From positions 124,001 through 188,000 of the forward strand of contig UQZO01000002.1 of the NCBI GenBank assembly GCA_900545545.1: DNA of 64,000 nucleotides, given 5' to 3'. This document shows, one piece after another, positions 24,457 to 32,391 of the stretch. Source of the stretch: an uncultured Subdoligranulum sp. (GTDB lineage: Bacteria; Bacillota; Clostridia; Oscillospirales; Ruminococcaceae). The notes below the pieces were generated by a model. The model was not told where the DNA came from. It ran no database searches and saw only the letters and a list, made by a program, of their open reading frames with translations. The translations under genes were made by a program, and so were the position numbers. Within the stretch, counting starts at the first letter, position 1; each line of letters opens with the position of its first letter.

Positions 24457-24539
24457 CCCAGTTCCTCCTTCTGTGATTCCAAAGGGCCGCAAGCCCGCCG
24501 CAAATCGCCAAAGACAACTCTTTGTTGTTTGTTGCCTCT

Positions 24540-24568
24540 ACTATAATACTACTTTCAGTTGTTGTCAA
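24540..24568 (-). promoter_or_regulatory. Promoter of the two-helix membrane protein gene
   Basis: - strand TTGACA (24563-24568), 17-base spacer, TATAGT (24540-24545); near consensus, which fits a promoter held off by a repressor. Confidence 0.85.
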
Positions 24569-24636
24569 GTGAATTTTACAACTTTATTTTGATTTATTTT
24601 GGTATTTTCTCTTTACAAAGACCACATGCAGTTGTA
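24556..24636. promoter_or_regulatory. Candidate repressor operators (CAGTTGT/ACAACT repeats)
   Basis: CAGTTGT at 24556-24562 (overlapping the - strand promoter), the reverse form TACAACT at 24577-24583, and CAGTTGT again at 24629-24635 (running into the -10 box of the + strand promoter). The repeats suggest that one regulator covers both divergent promoters. Confidence 0.5.
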
Positions 24637-24640
24637 TAAT
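24612..24640 (+). promoter_or_regulatory. Promoter of the XRE-S24 repressor gene
   Basis: TTTACA (24612-24617), 17-base spacer, TATAAT (24635-24640). Confidence 0.8.
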
Positions 24641-24710
24641 AAACGTAACAAACAGGAAATGTACACTTCAGTGCCCGCTTCCACTCATCTCTTTATGTAA
24701 GGAGCACGCC

Positions 24711-25340
24711 ATGTTTGCAGATCGTTTAAAAGAAGCCCGCAAGGCCAAAAAGTACAGCCAGGCTGAAATTTCCCGGATGCTGGGCGTCACCCAGCAGGCT
24801 GTAGGCAAATGGGAGACCGGCCGCTCCACGCCGGACCCCCAGACCGTTGCCCGCCTGGCCGAGATTCTGGATACCACCGCCGACATCCTGCTGGGTCTGC
24901 AGAAAAGCCCGGCCGAAGCCCCCGCCGTGGGTCGCAACGCTTTCAGCCGCTATGCCGAATGCCTGATTCCCGTGGTGGGTACTGTGCGCGCCGGTTATGG
25001 TTCCCTGGCTTTTGAGGAAGACTACGGCAAGGAATACGCCAGCGTAAAAGACCCGCAGAACTACTTCTACCTCGTTGTGAAAGGCGACAGTATGGAGCCG
25101 CGCATCTCGGACGGCGACCTGGCCCTTGTCCACCGCCAGAGCACCCTGGACAACGGTGATTTGGGGGTTCTGGTGTACGGTGCCGACGGAGAAGGCACTT
25201 TGAAAAAGTACATCCAGCGCGGAAACTCGGTCATCCTGCATCCGTTCAACCCCGCCTATGACGAGCTCGTGATCAAAGGCGAAGAACTGGACCACCTGTA
25301 CATTGCCGGCAAGGTTGTGGAGACCAAAGCTAAGTGGTAA
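24711..25340 (+). CDS. LexA-like repressor: XRE helix-turn-helix plus S24 peptidase
   Basis: 209 residues. An N-terminal XRE helix-turn-helix (about 4-60, SQAEISRMLGVTQQAVGKWE) is followed by a linker and an S24 peptidase domain (about 85-205). The probable self-cleavage bond is Ala-Gly in TVRAGYGS; the catalytic Ser is in VKGDSMEP and the Lys in GTLKKYI. Such proteins bind operators as dimers and are inactivated by RecA-stimulated self-cleavage. They are frequent in phages, but no phage genes lie nearby, so this one is chromosomal. It faces a small membrane protein gene across a shared operator region and probably represses both. Confidence 0.9.
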   Translation: MFADRLKEARKAKKYSQAEISRMLGVTQQAVGKWETGRSTPDPQTVARLAEILDTTADILLGLQKSPAEAPAVGRNAFSRYAECLIPVVGTVRAGYGSLAFEEDYGKEYASVKDPQNYFYLVVKGDSMEPRISDGDLALVHRQSTLDNGDLGVLVYGADGEGTLKKYIQRGNSVILHPFNPAYDELVIKGEELDHLYIAGKVVETKAKW

Positions 25341-25410
25341 TGCCCGGCTGACAGGTATATTGTAGCAAGACATTTGTCCCATAATCGGGACTTTTAAATC
25401 CCCCAAAAAT

Positions 25411-25462
25411 GCTGCCCGCGGCAGGCTTGCAAGACAAGCTTATGCGGCGGGCTGTATTTTTT
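25411..25462 (+). terminator. Long hairpin before the radical-SAM gene
   Basis: Paired segments GCCCGC/GCGGGC, GCA/TGC and CTTG/CAAG with bulges, then ATTTTTTAT. Either the terminator of the repressor gene or an attenuator of the gene starting at 25490, for which no clear promoter was found. Confidence 0.5.
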
Positions 25463-25489
25463 ATACCCATTTTTCAGGAGAACAAAGCG

Positions 25490-26854
25490 ATGGACCTGGG
25501 CGAAAAACTGGAAATTCTGGCCGACAGCGCCAAATACGATGTAGCCTGCACCTCCAGCGGCGTGGACCGTCCCGGAGAGCGCGGCAGCCTGGGCAGCTGC
25601 GCTGCGGCGGGCATCTGCCACGCCTTTACGCCGGACGGGCGCTGCGTGTCTCTTCTCAAAGTGCTCTACTCCAACGCCTGCGCCTACGATTGCCGCTACT
25701 GCGTGAACCGCCGCTCCAACGACCGGCCCCGGGCCACCTTTACCCCGCGGGAACTGGCCGACCTGACCATCGGCTTCTACCGCCGCAACTACATCGAAGG
25801 GTTGTTTCTTTCCAGCGCTGTGCTGGGTACCCCCGACCGCACCATGGAACTGATGATCGAAGCGCTGCGCATCCTGCGGCAGGAATATCACTTCAACGGC
25901 TATATTCATGCCAAGACTATTCCCGGCTGCGACCCGCTGCTGGTGGAGCGCATCGGATTACTGGCAGACCGCCTTTCGGTGAACATTGAGCTGCCCAGCG
26001 AGACCAGCCTGAACCAGCTGGCCCCCGACAAGAAAAAGAGCGCCATCCTGCGTCCCATGGGGCAGATCGCCGTGAAAAGTGCCGAAAGCCGCCGGGAGCT
26101 GGCGGTCTACAAACGTGCCCCCGCCTTTGCCCCGGCCGGGCAAAGCACCCAGATGATCATCGGCGCCACGCCGGAAAGTGACCGCCACATTCTGAACCTG
26201 ACTGAGGGGTTATACAAAAAATACGCGCTCAAGCGCGTATTTTTCTCCGCCTATTTGCCCATTGTAGCCGACGAACACCTGCCGGCCCTTTCCACCCGGC
26301 CGCCGCTGCTTCGGGAGCACCGGTTGTACCAGGCCGACTGGCTGCTGCGGTATTATCACTTTTCTGCCGGGGAATTGCTCAGCGAGGAGGAACCGAACTT
26401 CGACCCCTATCTGGACCCCAAATGCACCTGGGCCATACGCCACCCCGAATTCTTCCCCGTGGAGGTCAACACCGCCAGCCGGGCGGAACTGCTGCGGGTA
26501 CCGGGCATCGGCCCCAAAAGCGCCACCCGCATTGTGCAGGCACGGCGTTTGCAGAAGCTGGGGATGCCGGAGCTCAAGCGCATCGGGGTGGTGCTCAAGC
26601 GGGCTCAGTATTTCATCACCTGCAGCGGGCACACCCCGGGGCACGGCACCCGGGCCGAGATTGCCGGGGCACTGTTGGACCCCAAAGCCTTCGGTGTGGG
26701 GGTGCAGCAGCTGAGTCTGGACGATTTCACCACCAAGCCCTTGCCGTCGGCTGCCCCCGCTGTCCATGAACTGGCCGCCCACGGGATGGCCGCCGACCAG
26801 GCCGCCCGCCTGGTACGGGAGGAGGCCCTGACATGCCTTACCAAGCGAATATAA
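25490..26854 (+). CDS. Putative DNA modification/repair radical SAM protein
   Basis: 454 residues. The start is MDLGEKLEIL, after CAGGAGAACAAAGCG. The cluster motif CAYDCRYC (CX3CX2C) for the radical-SAM [4Fe-4S] lies near residue 64-71. A helix-hairpin-helix DNA-binding segment, VNTASRAELLRVPGIGPKSA, lies near 325-345. The arrangement matches the family linked to uracil-DNA-glycosylase-like partners (TIGR03916 type). It overlaps its partner gene by 22 bases. The reaction is unknown; the HhH element and the partner suggest that it acts on DNA. Confidence 0.88.
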   Translation: MDLGEKLEILADSAKYDVACTSSGVDRPGERGSLGSCAAAGICHAFTPDGRCVSLLKVLYSNACAYDCRYCVNRRSNDRPRATFTPRELADLTIGFYRRNYIEGLFLSSAVLGTPDRTMELMIEALRILRQEYHFNGYIHAKTIPGCDPLLVERIGLLADRLSVNIELPSETSLNQLAPDKKKSAILRPMGQIAVKSAESRRELAVYKRAPAFAPAGQSTQMIIGATPESDRHILNLTEGLYKKYALKRVFFSAYLPIVADEHLPALSTRPPLLREHRLYQADWLLRYYHFSAGELLSEEEPNFDPYLDPKCTWAIRHPEFFPVEVNTASRAELLRVPGIGPKSATRIVQARRLQKLGMPELKRIGVVLKRAQYFITCSGHTPGHGTRAEIAGALLDPKAFGVGVQQLSLDDFTTKPLPSAAPAVHELAAHGMAADQAARLVREEALTCLTKRI

Positions 26855-27618
26855 CCGACACTGCCTACCACTACGACGGCAGTTTTCCCGGTTTTTTGTG
26901 CTGCATTTTTGAGAGTTTTTCCCGCCACGAGGTTCCAGCCGCCGTCTGCCCGCCGGAGGAAGCCCAGATGACCCTGTTCGGTGTGCGGGAGATTCCTACC
27001 GACACCTCCCGCGCCAAGCGTGTGGCGGCAGGGCTGGAACGGTTGGGCCCGGTAGTCCGCGACCGCATCACCACCGGTTTTTTGTGCACCGAACCCGGCA
27101 AGGACCTGAAACTGCTGCGGTTTGCCCGGTTATGTTTTGACTACGGTCCCCGGGCTGCCCAGATGTTGGGGGACGAGGATGCCGCCGCGGCCTTCGCCAT
27201 TGAGCGCGCCGTTACCGGGGAGGCACACCGCTATATTGAATTCATCCGCTTTGAGGAGCGGGACGGCATGCTGGGTACCGTCATTCACCCTAAGCACCAT
27301 GTGCTGCCGCTGCTGCGGGGGCACTTTTGCAGCCGACTGCCCGACGAGGATTTTCTGATCTTCGATGCCACCCATGGTTCCGCCTTACTGCGGCAGAACC
27401 AACGGGTACAGTACCTGGCCATGGACCACTACACCCCCTGCACCGATGAAGCGGAACTGAACTGGCAATCCCTGTGGAAGCGGTTCTTCAAGGCACTGAC
27501 CATTGAGGAACGGCGCAACGAGCGGTTACAGATGGGGCATGTATTCAAACGGTTCTGGCCCGATATGTGTGAGATGCAGCCGGATCTGACCGCTCCCGAA
27601 GGCAGTGCTCACTCGTAA
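26833..27618 (+). CDS. Probable DNA metabolism protein, partner of the radical SAM enzyme (TIGR03915/DUF4130 type)
   Basis: 261 residues. It begins MPYQANITDTAYHYDGSFPGFLCCIFESF, the usual start of this family. The C-terminal half contains the DUF4130-type pattern HRYIEFIRFEERDGMLGTVIHPKHHVLPLLRGHF and the closing region WQSLWKRFFKALTIEERRNERLQMGHVFKRFW. It always travels with the radical SAM gene upstream, often fused to uracil-DNA glycosylase elsewhere. Exact function unknown. The 3' end overlaps the convergent blaI-like gene by 10 bases. Confidence 0.87.
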   Translation: MPYQANITDTAYHYDGSFPGFLCCIFESFSRHEVPAAVCPPEEAQMTLFGVREIPTDTSRAKRVAAGLERLGPVVRDRITTGFLCTEPGKDLKLLRFARLCFDYGPRAAQMLGDEDAAAAFAIERAVTGEAHRYIEFIRFEERDGMLGTVIHPKHHVLPLLRGHFCSRLPDEDFLIFDATHGSALLRQNQRVQYLAMDHYTPCTDEAELNWQSLWKRFFKALTIEERRNERLQMGHVFKRFWPDMCEMQPDLTAPEGSAHS

Positions 27619-28001
27619 TCATACTCGGGGTTGGCGGCCTGGTACTCGCCCAGCCAGCGCAACAGGCGTTCGATGTCGGCATAGCCGATCCGGTTGGTAT
27701 CGGCCAGGGCGCGCACAAAGGCCCTCAGGTCGCCGCCGTACAGTGTCTGCAAGTGCGCTTCACTGACCGCCCCGCAATAGGTCAGACGGCGTACCAGCGG
27801 TGTATACAGGTTTTTGTTGCCTTGCTTTTCGGTGCGGACAAAGGATTTTTTCTCCAGCCGCAGCAGAAAATTCAACAAGGTGGTATCAGCCCAGCGGCAT
27901 TCCGGCGGCAGTTTGGCCGCGATCTCCCGCCGGGTCGCGGCCCGGCCGCAATCCCAAAGAGCTACCATGATCTGTTCTTCACTGCGCGATAAAGTTTCCA
28001 T
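27609..28001 (-). CDS. BlaI/MecI-family transcriptional repressor
   Basis: 130 residues. An N-terminal winged helix (LSRSEEQIMVALWDCGRAATRREIAAKL, then a recognition region ending FVRTEKQGNKNLYTPLV) and a C-terminal dimerisation helix bundle. BlaI relatives bind TACA-N2-TGTA-type sites and are usually inactivated by a BlaR1 sensor protease; no blaR gene is adjacent here. Three copies of a matching site lie upstream (28013, 28044, 28127), the first beside its own ribosome binding site, so it probably represses itself. Its target may include the downstream serC region or genes elsewhere. Confidence 0.87.
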   Translation of the reverse strand: METLSRSEEQIMVALWDCGRAATRREIAAKLPPECRWADTTLLNFLLRLEKKSFVRTEKQGNKNLYTPLVRRLTYCGAVSEAHLQTLYGGDLRAFVRALADTNRIGYADIERLLRWLGEYQAANPEYDYE

Positions 28002-28012
28002 CGTCGCACTCC

Positions 28013-28058
28013 TTTACATTTGTAGTAATATTTCTGATTATATTTTACATTTGTAGTA
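28013..28058. promoter_or_regulatory. Two BlaI-type operators before the BlaI gene
   Basis: TTTACATTTGTAGTA at 28013-28027 and again at 28044-28058, 31 bases apart (three helical turns). Each contains the dyad TACA-TT-TGTA. A - strand TATAAT (28037-28042) lies between them, so bound repressor would block its own promoter. Confidence 0.75.
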
Positions 28059-28092
28059 GTTATTTTGTCCAGTTGGCAAGTTGCACAAATTC

Positions 28093-28120
28093 CGGCTTTT
28101 CATTTTTACATGAAAAGCCG
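28093..28120. repeat. Perfect 11-bp inverted repeat
   Basis: CGGCTTTTCAT (28093-28103) and its exact reverse complement (28110-28120) around a six-base loop, with ATTTCTTTT after it on the + strand. Possibly a weak terminator or a protein-binding site between the BlaI operators. Confidence 0.55.
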
Positions 28121-28126
28121 ATTTCT

Positions 28127-28141
28127 TTTACATTTGTGGTA
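28127..28141. promoter_or_regulatory. Third BlaI-type operator
   Basis: TTTACATTTGTGGTA, one base different from the other two copies, 69 bases from the second. It is about 85 bases upstream of the serC promoter. Confidence 0.6.
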
Positions 28142-28225
28142 TATAGTGTTTTTCCAGTGCAAACACTTTGCCATTTCACAGAAACACCTTCGCATTTTGG
28201 CCGTTTTTTTCGGGATTTTGCCTGC

Positions 28226-28254
28226 TTGCCGCTTTAAAGTGCTCTCCGTATAAT
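28226..28254 (+). promoter_or_regulatory. Promoter of serC-serA
   Basis: TTGCCG (28226-28231), 17-base spacer, TATAAT (28249-28254). The roughly 75-base leader holds a small hairpin (GGCAGC/GCTGCC, 28283-28304). The rest of the 335-base gap 28002-28336 holds the BlaI sites and inverted repeat listed. Confidence 0.75.
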
Positions 28255-28336
28255 AGATGCATAGCCGCAGCGGCGCGGCACCAGGCAGCCGCACAGCGAG
28301 CTGCCCTTTGTATTGTTTGAACGGAGGAGATCAACC

Positions 28337-29434
28337 ATGGCAAGAGTATACAATTTCAGCGCCGGCCCTTCGATGCTGCCGGAAGCTGTTCTGAAAACCG
28401 CCCAGGCAGAGCTGCTGGATTATCACGGTTCCGGCATGAGCGTGATGGAGATGAGCCACCGCAGCAGATGGTTTGATGAAATCATCCACAATACCGAGGC
28501 TGCCATGCGCCGGGTACTGAACATCCCCGACAATTATAAGGTAGGCTTTTTCCAGGGCGGTGCCACCCAGCAATTCGCCATGGTTCCCCTGAACCTGCTG
28601 ACCACCGGCACGGCCGACTACCTGGTCACCGGCAACTTCAGCAAGAAGGCTGCCGAGGAAGCCGCCAAGTTCGGCACGGCACGCATCGCCGCCAGCAGCA
28701 AGGACAAAAACTTCACCTACATTCCCGACGTGAAGGCCATCGAGTACGACCCCAACGCCAGCTACATCCACATCTGCCAGAACAACACCATCTTCGGCAC
28801 CAAGTATGTGGAGGTGCCCCAGGTGGACGGCATTCCCCTGGTAGCCGACATGAGCTCCATGATCTGCTCCGAGCCGGTGGATGTGAGCAAGTACGGTGTC
28901 ATCTACTTCGGTGTGCAGAAGAACATCGCCCCCGCCGGCATGGCAGTTGCCATCGTGCGGGAGGATCTGCTGGGCAAGAGCGCCAAGGGCATTACCCCCG
29001 CGCAGATCCCCACCATGATGAACTACACCACCCTGCTGGAAAAGGACAGCATGTACAACACCCCGCCCTGCTGGTGCATCTACATGACCGGCCTGGTGAT
29101 GGACTATCTGGAGCATGAGGTGGGCGGCCTGGAAGAGATGAAGAAACGCAACGAGGCCAAGGCCAAGGTGCTGTACGATTATCTGGACAGCCAGGACTTC
29201 TACCACAATCCCGTGCAGAAGGAATACCGCAGCCTGATGAACGTGACCTTCACCAGCCCCGACGCCGACACCGATAAAGCGTTCTGCGCCGCCGCCACCG
29301 AAGCCGGATTCGTCAACCTGAAAGGCCATCGCCTGGTGGGCGGTATGCGCGCTTCCATCTACAACGCCATGCCCGCCGAAGGCGTCGACAAACTGGTCGC
29401 CTTCATGGAGCAGTTCCGCAAGGAGCATCAATAA
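28337..29434 (+). CDS. serC: Phosphoserine aminotransferase
   Basis: 365 residues, normal length. The start is MARVYNFSAGPSMLPE, after ACGGAGGAGATC; NFSAGPSMLPEAVL is the family's first block. The PLP Lys is in YFGVQKNIAPAGM. It converts 3-phosphohydroxypyruvate and glutamate to phosphoserine and 2-oxoglutarate, the second step of serine synthesis. The serA gene follows after 21 bases; no serB is in the window. Confidence 0.97.
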   Translation: MARVYNFSAGPSMLPEAVLKTAQAELLDYHGSGMSVMEMSHRSRWFDEIIHNTEAAMRRVLNIPDNYKVGFFQGGATQQFAMVPLNLLTTGTADYLVTGNFSKKAAEEAAKFGTARIAASSKDKNFTYIPDVKAIEYDPNASYIHICQNNTIFGTKYVEVPQVDGIPLVADMSSMICSEPVDVSKYGVIYFGVQKNIAPAGMAVAIVREDLLGKSAKGITPAQIPTMMNYTTLLEKDSMYNTPPCWCIYMTGLVMDYLEHEVGGLEEMKKRNEAKAKVLYDYLDSQDFYHNPVQKEYRSLMNVTFTSPDADTDKAFCAAATEAGFVNLKGHRLVGGMRASIYNAMPAEGVDKLVAFMEQFRKEHQ

Positions 29435-29455
29435 AGCAGAAAAGGGACGATTTTT

Positions 29456-30616
29456 ATGTATACCATCAAAACGCTGAACGCCATTTCGCCGGTGGGCCTG
29501 GCCAAACTGCCTGCCAGCCAGTTTGAGATCGACAACGAAGCCGCCGCCCCCCAGGGCATTCTGGTGCGCAGCGCCGACATGCACGACATGCCGCTGCCCG
29601 AAAGCCTGCTGGCCATTGCCCGGGCAGGTGCCGGCACCAACAACATCCCCATTGAGGAATGCACCAGCGCCGGTATAGTAGTTTTCAACACGCCGGGCGC
29701 CAACGCCAACGCCGTGGCGGAGCTGGTCATCGGCGCGCTGGTGGCAGGCAGCCGCAACATGGTGGACGCCGTGCAGTGGGCCCAGGGTCTGAAAGGTCGG
29801 GACACCATCGCCAAGGATGTGGAAAAGGGCAAAAAGCAGTTTGTCGGCCCCGAACTGCGCGGCAAGACACTGGGCGTCATTGGTCTGGGCGCCATCGGCG
29901 CCCGTGTGGCCAACGCTGCCGTCTCACTGGGCATGGAGGTGCTGGGCTATGACCCCTACATCTCCATCGACGCCGCCTGGAGCTTGTCCCGCAGCGTACA
30001 GCACTGCGTCACGCTGGGCGATATGCTGCCCCGCTGCGATTATCTGACCATCCATGTTCCCTATCTGCCCACCACGCGGCACACCATCAACGCCCAGACC
30101 CTGGCCATGTGCAAGGATGGCGTGCGGGTGCTGAACTTTGCCCGCGGTGAGCTGGTGGACAACGCCGCCCTGCTGGACGCACTGGACAGCGGCAAGGTCG
30201 CCCATTATTTCTGCGATTTCCCCAGCGAGGAGCTGCTGGGCGTCAAGGGCGTGGAGTGCACGCCCCACCTGGGCGCCAGCACCCCCGAAAGCGAAACCAA
30301 CTGCGCCGTGATGGCTGCCGCCGAGCTGAGCGACTACCTGAAAAACGGCAACATCGTCCACAGTGTCAACCTGCCGGATGTGAGCCAGCCCCGGGTAGGC
30401 GGCCGCCGCATCTGCATCATCCACAAGAATACGCCGGGTGCCATCTCGGCCATCACCGGCATCCTGACCGCAGCCCACCTTAACATCGAAAACATGGTCA
30501 ACAAGAGCAAGAAGGATGTCGCCTATACCCTGCTGGATGTGACCGGCGAGATCACCGACACCCTGGCCACCGAACTCAGCGGCATTGAGCCCGCCATCCG
30601 TGTGCGCATTTTGTAA
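29456..30616 (+). CDS. serA: D-3-phosphoglycerate dehydrogenase (short ACT form)
   Basis: 386 residues. NAD-binding motif GVIGLGAIGARVAN near 142-155; catalytic Arg in LNFARGELVD, Glu-region FCDFPSEELLGV and His in CTPHLGAS. A C-terminal ACT domain (about 318-386, RICIIHKNTPGAISAITGIL) suggests serine feedback. It lacks the extra domain of the long type. It oxidises 3-phosphoglycerate, the first step of serine synthesis, and is cotranscribed with serC. Confidence 0.95.
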   Translation: MYTIKTLNAISPVGLAKLPASQFEIDNEAAAPQGILVRSADMHDMPLPESLLAIARAGAGTNNIPIEECTSAGIVVFNTPGANANAVAELVIGALVAGSRNMVDAVQWAQGLKGRDTIAKDVEKGKKQFVGPELRGKTLGVIGLGAIGARVANAAVSLGMEVLGYDPYISIDAAWSLSRSVQHCVTLGDMLPRCDYLTIHVPYLPTTRHTINAQTLAMCKDGVRVLNFARGELVDNAALLDALDSGKVAHYFCDFPSEELLGVKGVECTPHLGASTPESETNCAVMAAAELSDYLKNGNIVHSVNLPDVSQPRVGGRRICIIHKNTPGAISAITGILTAAHLNIENMVNKSKKDVAYTLLDVTGEITDTLATELSGIEPAIRVRIL

Positions 30617-30628
30617 TGTATAAACAGC

Positions 30629-30662
30629 AAAGCTCCCGGCTTTGGGCCGGGAGCTTTTTTTG
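30629..30662. terminator. Terminator after serA
   Basis: 12-bp stem (30629-30640 with 30646-30657) and seven T; the A-rich left side may also serve the convergent small gene. Confidence 0.88.
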
Positions 30663-30664
30663 CC

Positions 30665-30838
30665 TTACCAGTGCATCTGCTGCACAGCCTTGTCCAGGTC
30701 GACCAGCGTCTTTTCGGCGCCCTTGGCCAGCTTGTGCACAGTCTTGCGCATCTGGCGTTTGTCCTGGGTAGCCAGGCCCATCACCGCGGCGCCCACCGCC
30801 ATACCGACTGCCGCCGTAGCCATTGTGGAAACATTCAT
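30665..30838 (-). CDS. Small YtxH-like protein
   Basis: 57 residues. The start is MNVSTMATAAVG, preceded by AAAGGAGGGGC. One short Gly/Ala/Met hydrophobic helix (about 6-22) is followed by an amphipathic, Lys-rich helix (DKRQMRKTVHKLAKGAEKTL). Layout resembles short YtxH/DUF-type membrane-anchored proteins, but the match is only in outline. Function unknown. Confidence 0.65.
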   Translation of the reverse strand: MNVSTMATAAVGMAVGAAVMGLATQDKRQMRKTVHKLAKGAEKTLVDLDKAVQQMHW

Positions 30839-31019
30839 AACGTGCCCCTCCTTTATCAATTTCAGGTACAACGGTATCATGTGCCGCTGCCGCCGTTTTA
30901 TGCGAAATTCATCCCGAAAAAAGCGGGGAAAAGTTTTCTTTCGCCCCGATACGCCTTTTTTTGTGGGCCGGTTTGTGATAGAATCGTAAAGAAATCACAG
31001 AACAGAAGGAACCTTGTCT

Positions 31020-31841
31020 ATGTCCAATGCACCCAAAACTGTATTAGCCATCCATGACCTGCCCGGTTTCGGTCGGGCCGCGTTATCGGTCATTGTGCCG
31101 GTGCTCTCCTGCCTGGGCGTGCAGGCGGTGGCGCTGCCCACCGCGGTACTGTCCACCCACACAGGCGGGCTGGGCACCCCGGCCAAACTGTCCAACCCCG
31201 GGTACGGTCCCGCCGCCCTGGCCCACTACCAGCGCCTGGGGCTGCGTTTTGACTGCATCTATTCCGGCTACTTATCCGACCCCACCCAGGCCAAACTGGT
31301 GGAGCAGGCCTTTGAACTGTGGCCCCATGCCCTCAAGGTGGTAGACCCTGTACTGGGGGACGGCGGCCGCCTGTACAAGGGCCTGGGCGCCGAGATGGTA
31401 CCCGCCATGTACAATCTGTGCAGCAAGGCCGATCTGATCACCCCCAACGTGACCGAAGCCGCCCTGCTGCTGGGGGACCCGCTGCCCGGCGTGGGCAGCG
31501 CCGAACAGGCCGCCGAACAAACCGCCCAGTTGACCCGTATTGCCCCCCAGGTCGTCGTGACCGGGGTGGCCGACGGCCGGTCCATCGGCTGTGTGGGTGC
31601 CGCCCGGGGCGGACAGGGGTACTTTGTCAAAACGCCGCTGATCCCCCGGATGTACCACGGCACCGGCGACATCTTCGGCGCCGTGCTGGTGGGGCGTATC
31701 CTGCAGGGCAACGTGCCCCAGGCCGCCGTACAGGCCGCCGCCGCTTTTGTGGCGGACTGCATCCGCCTGACCCCCGAAGGCGCCGACGAGCGGCTGGGTG
31801 TCTGGCTGGAAGCCGCCCTGCCCAAGCTGATCACGCAGTGA
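31020..31841 (+). CDS. pdxY: Pyridoxal/pyridoxamine kinase (PfkB-superfamily)
   Basis: 273 residues. The start is the ATG at 31020, nine bases after AAGGA; a TTG six bases earlier is too close to it. Motifs: AIHDLPGFGRAALSVIVPVL, PTAVLSTHTGG (pyridoxal binding), VVDPVLGDGGRLY, and the catalytic MYHGTGDIFGAVL with Asp as base. It phosphorylates B6 vitamers with ATP for salvage. Leads a three-gene unit with trmL and a degV-type gene. Confidence 0.9.
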   Translation: MSNAPKTVLAIHDLPGFGRAALSVIVPVLSCLGVQAVALPTAVLSTHTGGLGTPAKLSNPGYGPAALAHYQRLGLRFDCIYSGYLSDPTQAKLVEQAFELWPHALKVVDPVLGDGGRLYKGLGAEMVPAMYNLCSKADLITPNVTEAALLLGDPLPGVGSAEQAAEQTAQLTRIAPQVVVTGVADGRSIGCVGAARGGQGYFVKTPLIPRMYHGTGDIFGAVLVGRILQGNVPQAAVQAAAAFVADCIRLTPEGADERLGVWLEAALPKLITQ

Positions 31842-31881
31842 CCCCGCCGGGCCGCTGCCGGAAAAAACAGGAAGTGAATGT

Positions 31882-32391
31882 ATGCCAACCGTAAACATTG
31901 TACTGGTGGAACCGCAGATTCCCCAGAACTCCGGCAATATTGCGCGTACCTGCGCGGTAACCGGAGCCCGTCTGCACATGGTGGGCCCCATGGGATTTAC
32001 CATCGACGACAAAAAATTAAAGCGTGCCGGTCTTGACTATTGGCACCAGCTTGATATAACATATTACCAGGACCTTGCGGATTTCTTTAGTAAAAACAAG
32101 GGGCCGTTCTTTTATTTTACCTCCAAGGGGCCGCACCGCCATGTGGACGTGCAGTACCCCGACGGGGCATATTTGGTCTTTGGCCGCGAGGACGCCGGCC
32201 TGCCTGAAGAGCTGCTGGTCCAGCACGAGGCGGACTGTGTACGCATGCCCATGCGGCACGGGGAACGCTGTTTAAACCTTTCCAACGCGGTGGCGGTTGG
32301 CGTGTATGAGGTATTGCGGCAATGGGATTTTGCCGGCCTGGAAACGCACGGACAACTGACCCGCTATGAATGGAGCGAGGACGTAAAATGA
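31882..32391 (+). CDS. trmL: tRNA (cytidine/uridine-34 2'-O)-methyltransferase
   Basis: 169 residues, SPOUT fold with a C-terminal knot. NIVLVEPQIPQNSGNIARTC and YLVFGREDAGLPEELL plus MRHGERCLNLSNAVAVGVYE are the family blocks. It methylates the wobble ribose of tRNA-Leu species; a tRNA-Leu(CAA) gene happens to be in this window. Stop overlaps the next start (ATGA). Confidence 0.96.
   Translation: MPTVNIVLVEPQIPQNSGNIARTCAVTGARLHMVGPMGFTIDDKKLKRAGLDYWHQLDITYYQDLADFFSKNKGPFFYFTSKGPHRHVDVQYPDGAYLVFGREDAGLPEELLVQHEADCVRMPMRHGERCLNLSNAVAVGVYEVLRQWDFAGLETHGQLTRYEWSEDVK

Noticed and set aside
24711..25340. Prophage remnant suggested by the XRE-S24 repressor
   Set aside because: No phage structural, integrase or replication gene is near; flanking genes are ordinary chromosomal genes.
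28012..28141. Possible CRISPR array (three similar 15-mers)
   Set aside because: The copies are 31 and 83 bases apart, short and dyad-symmetric; they are regulator sites, not repeats with uniform spacers. No cas gene is present.
30940..31000. Promoter before the pyridoxal kinase gene
   Set aside because: TAGAAT at about 30978 has no acceptable -35 box (only a T-run) at 16-18 bases, so it was not listed.
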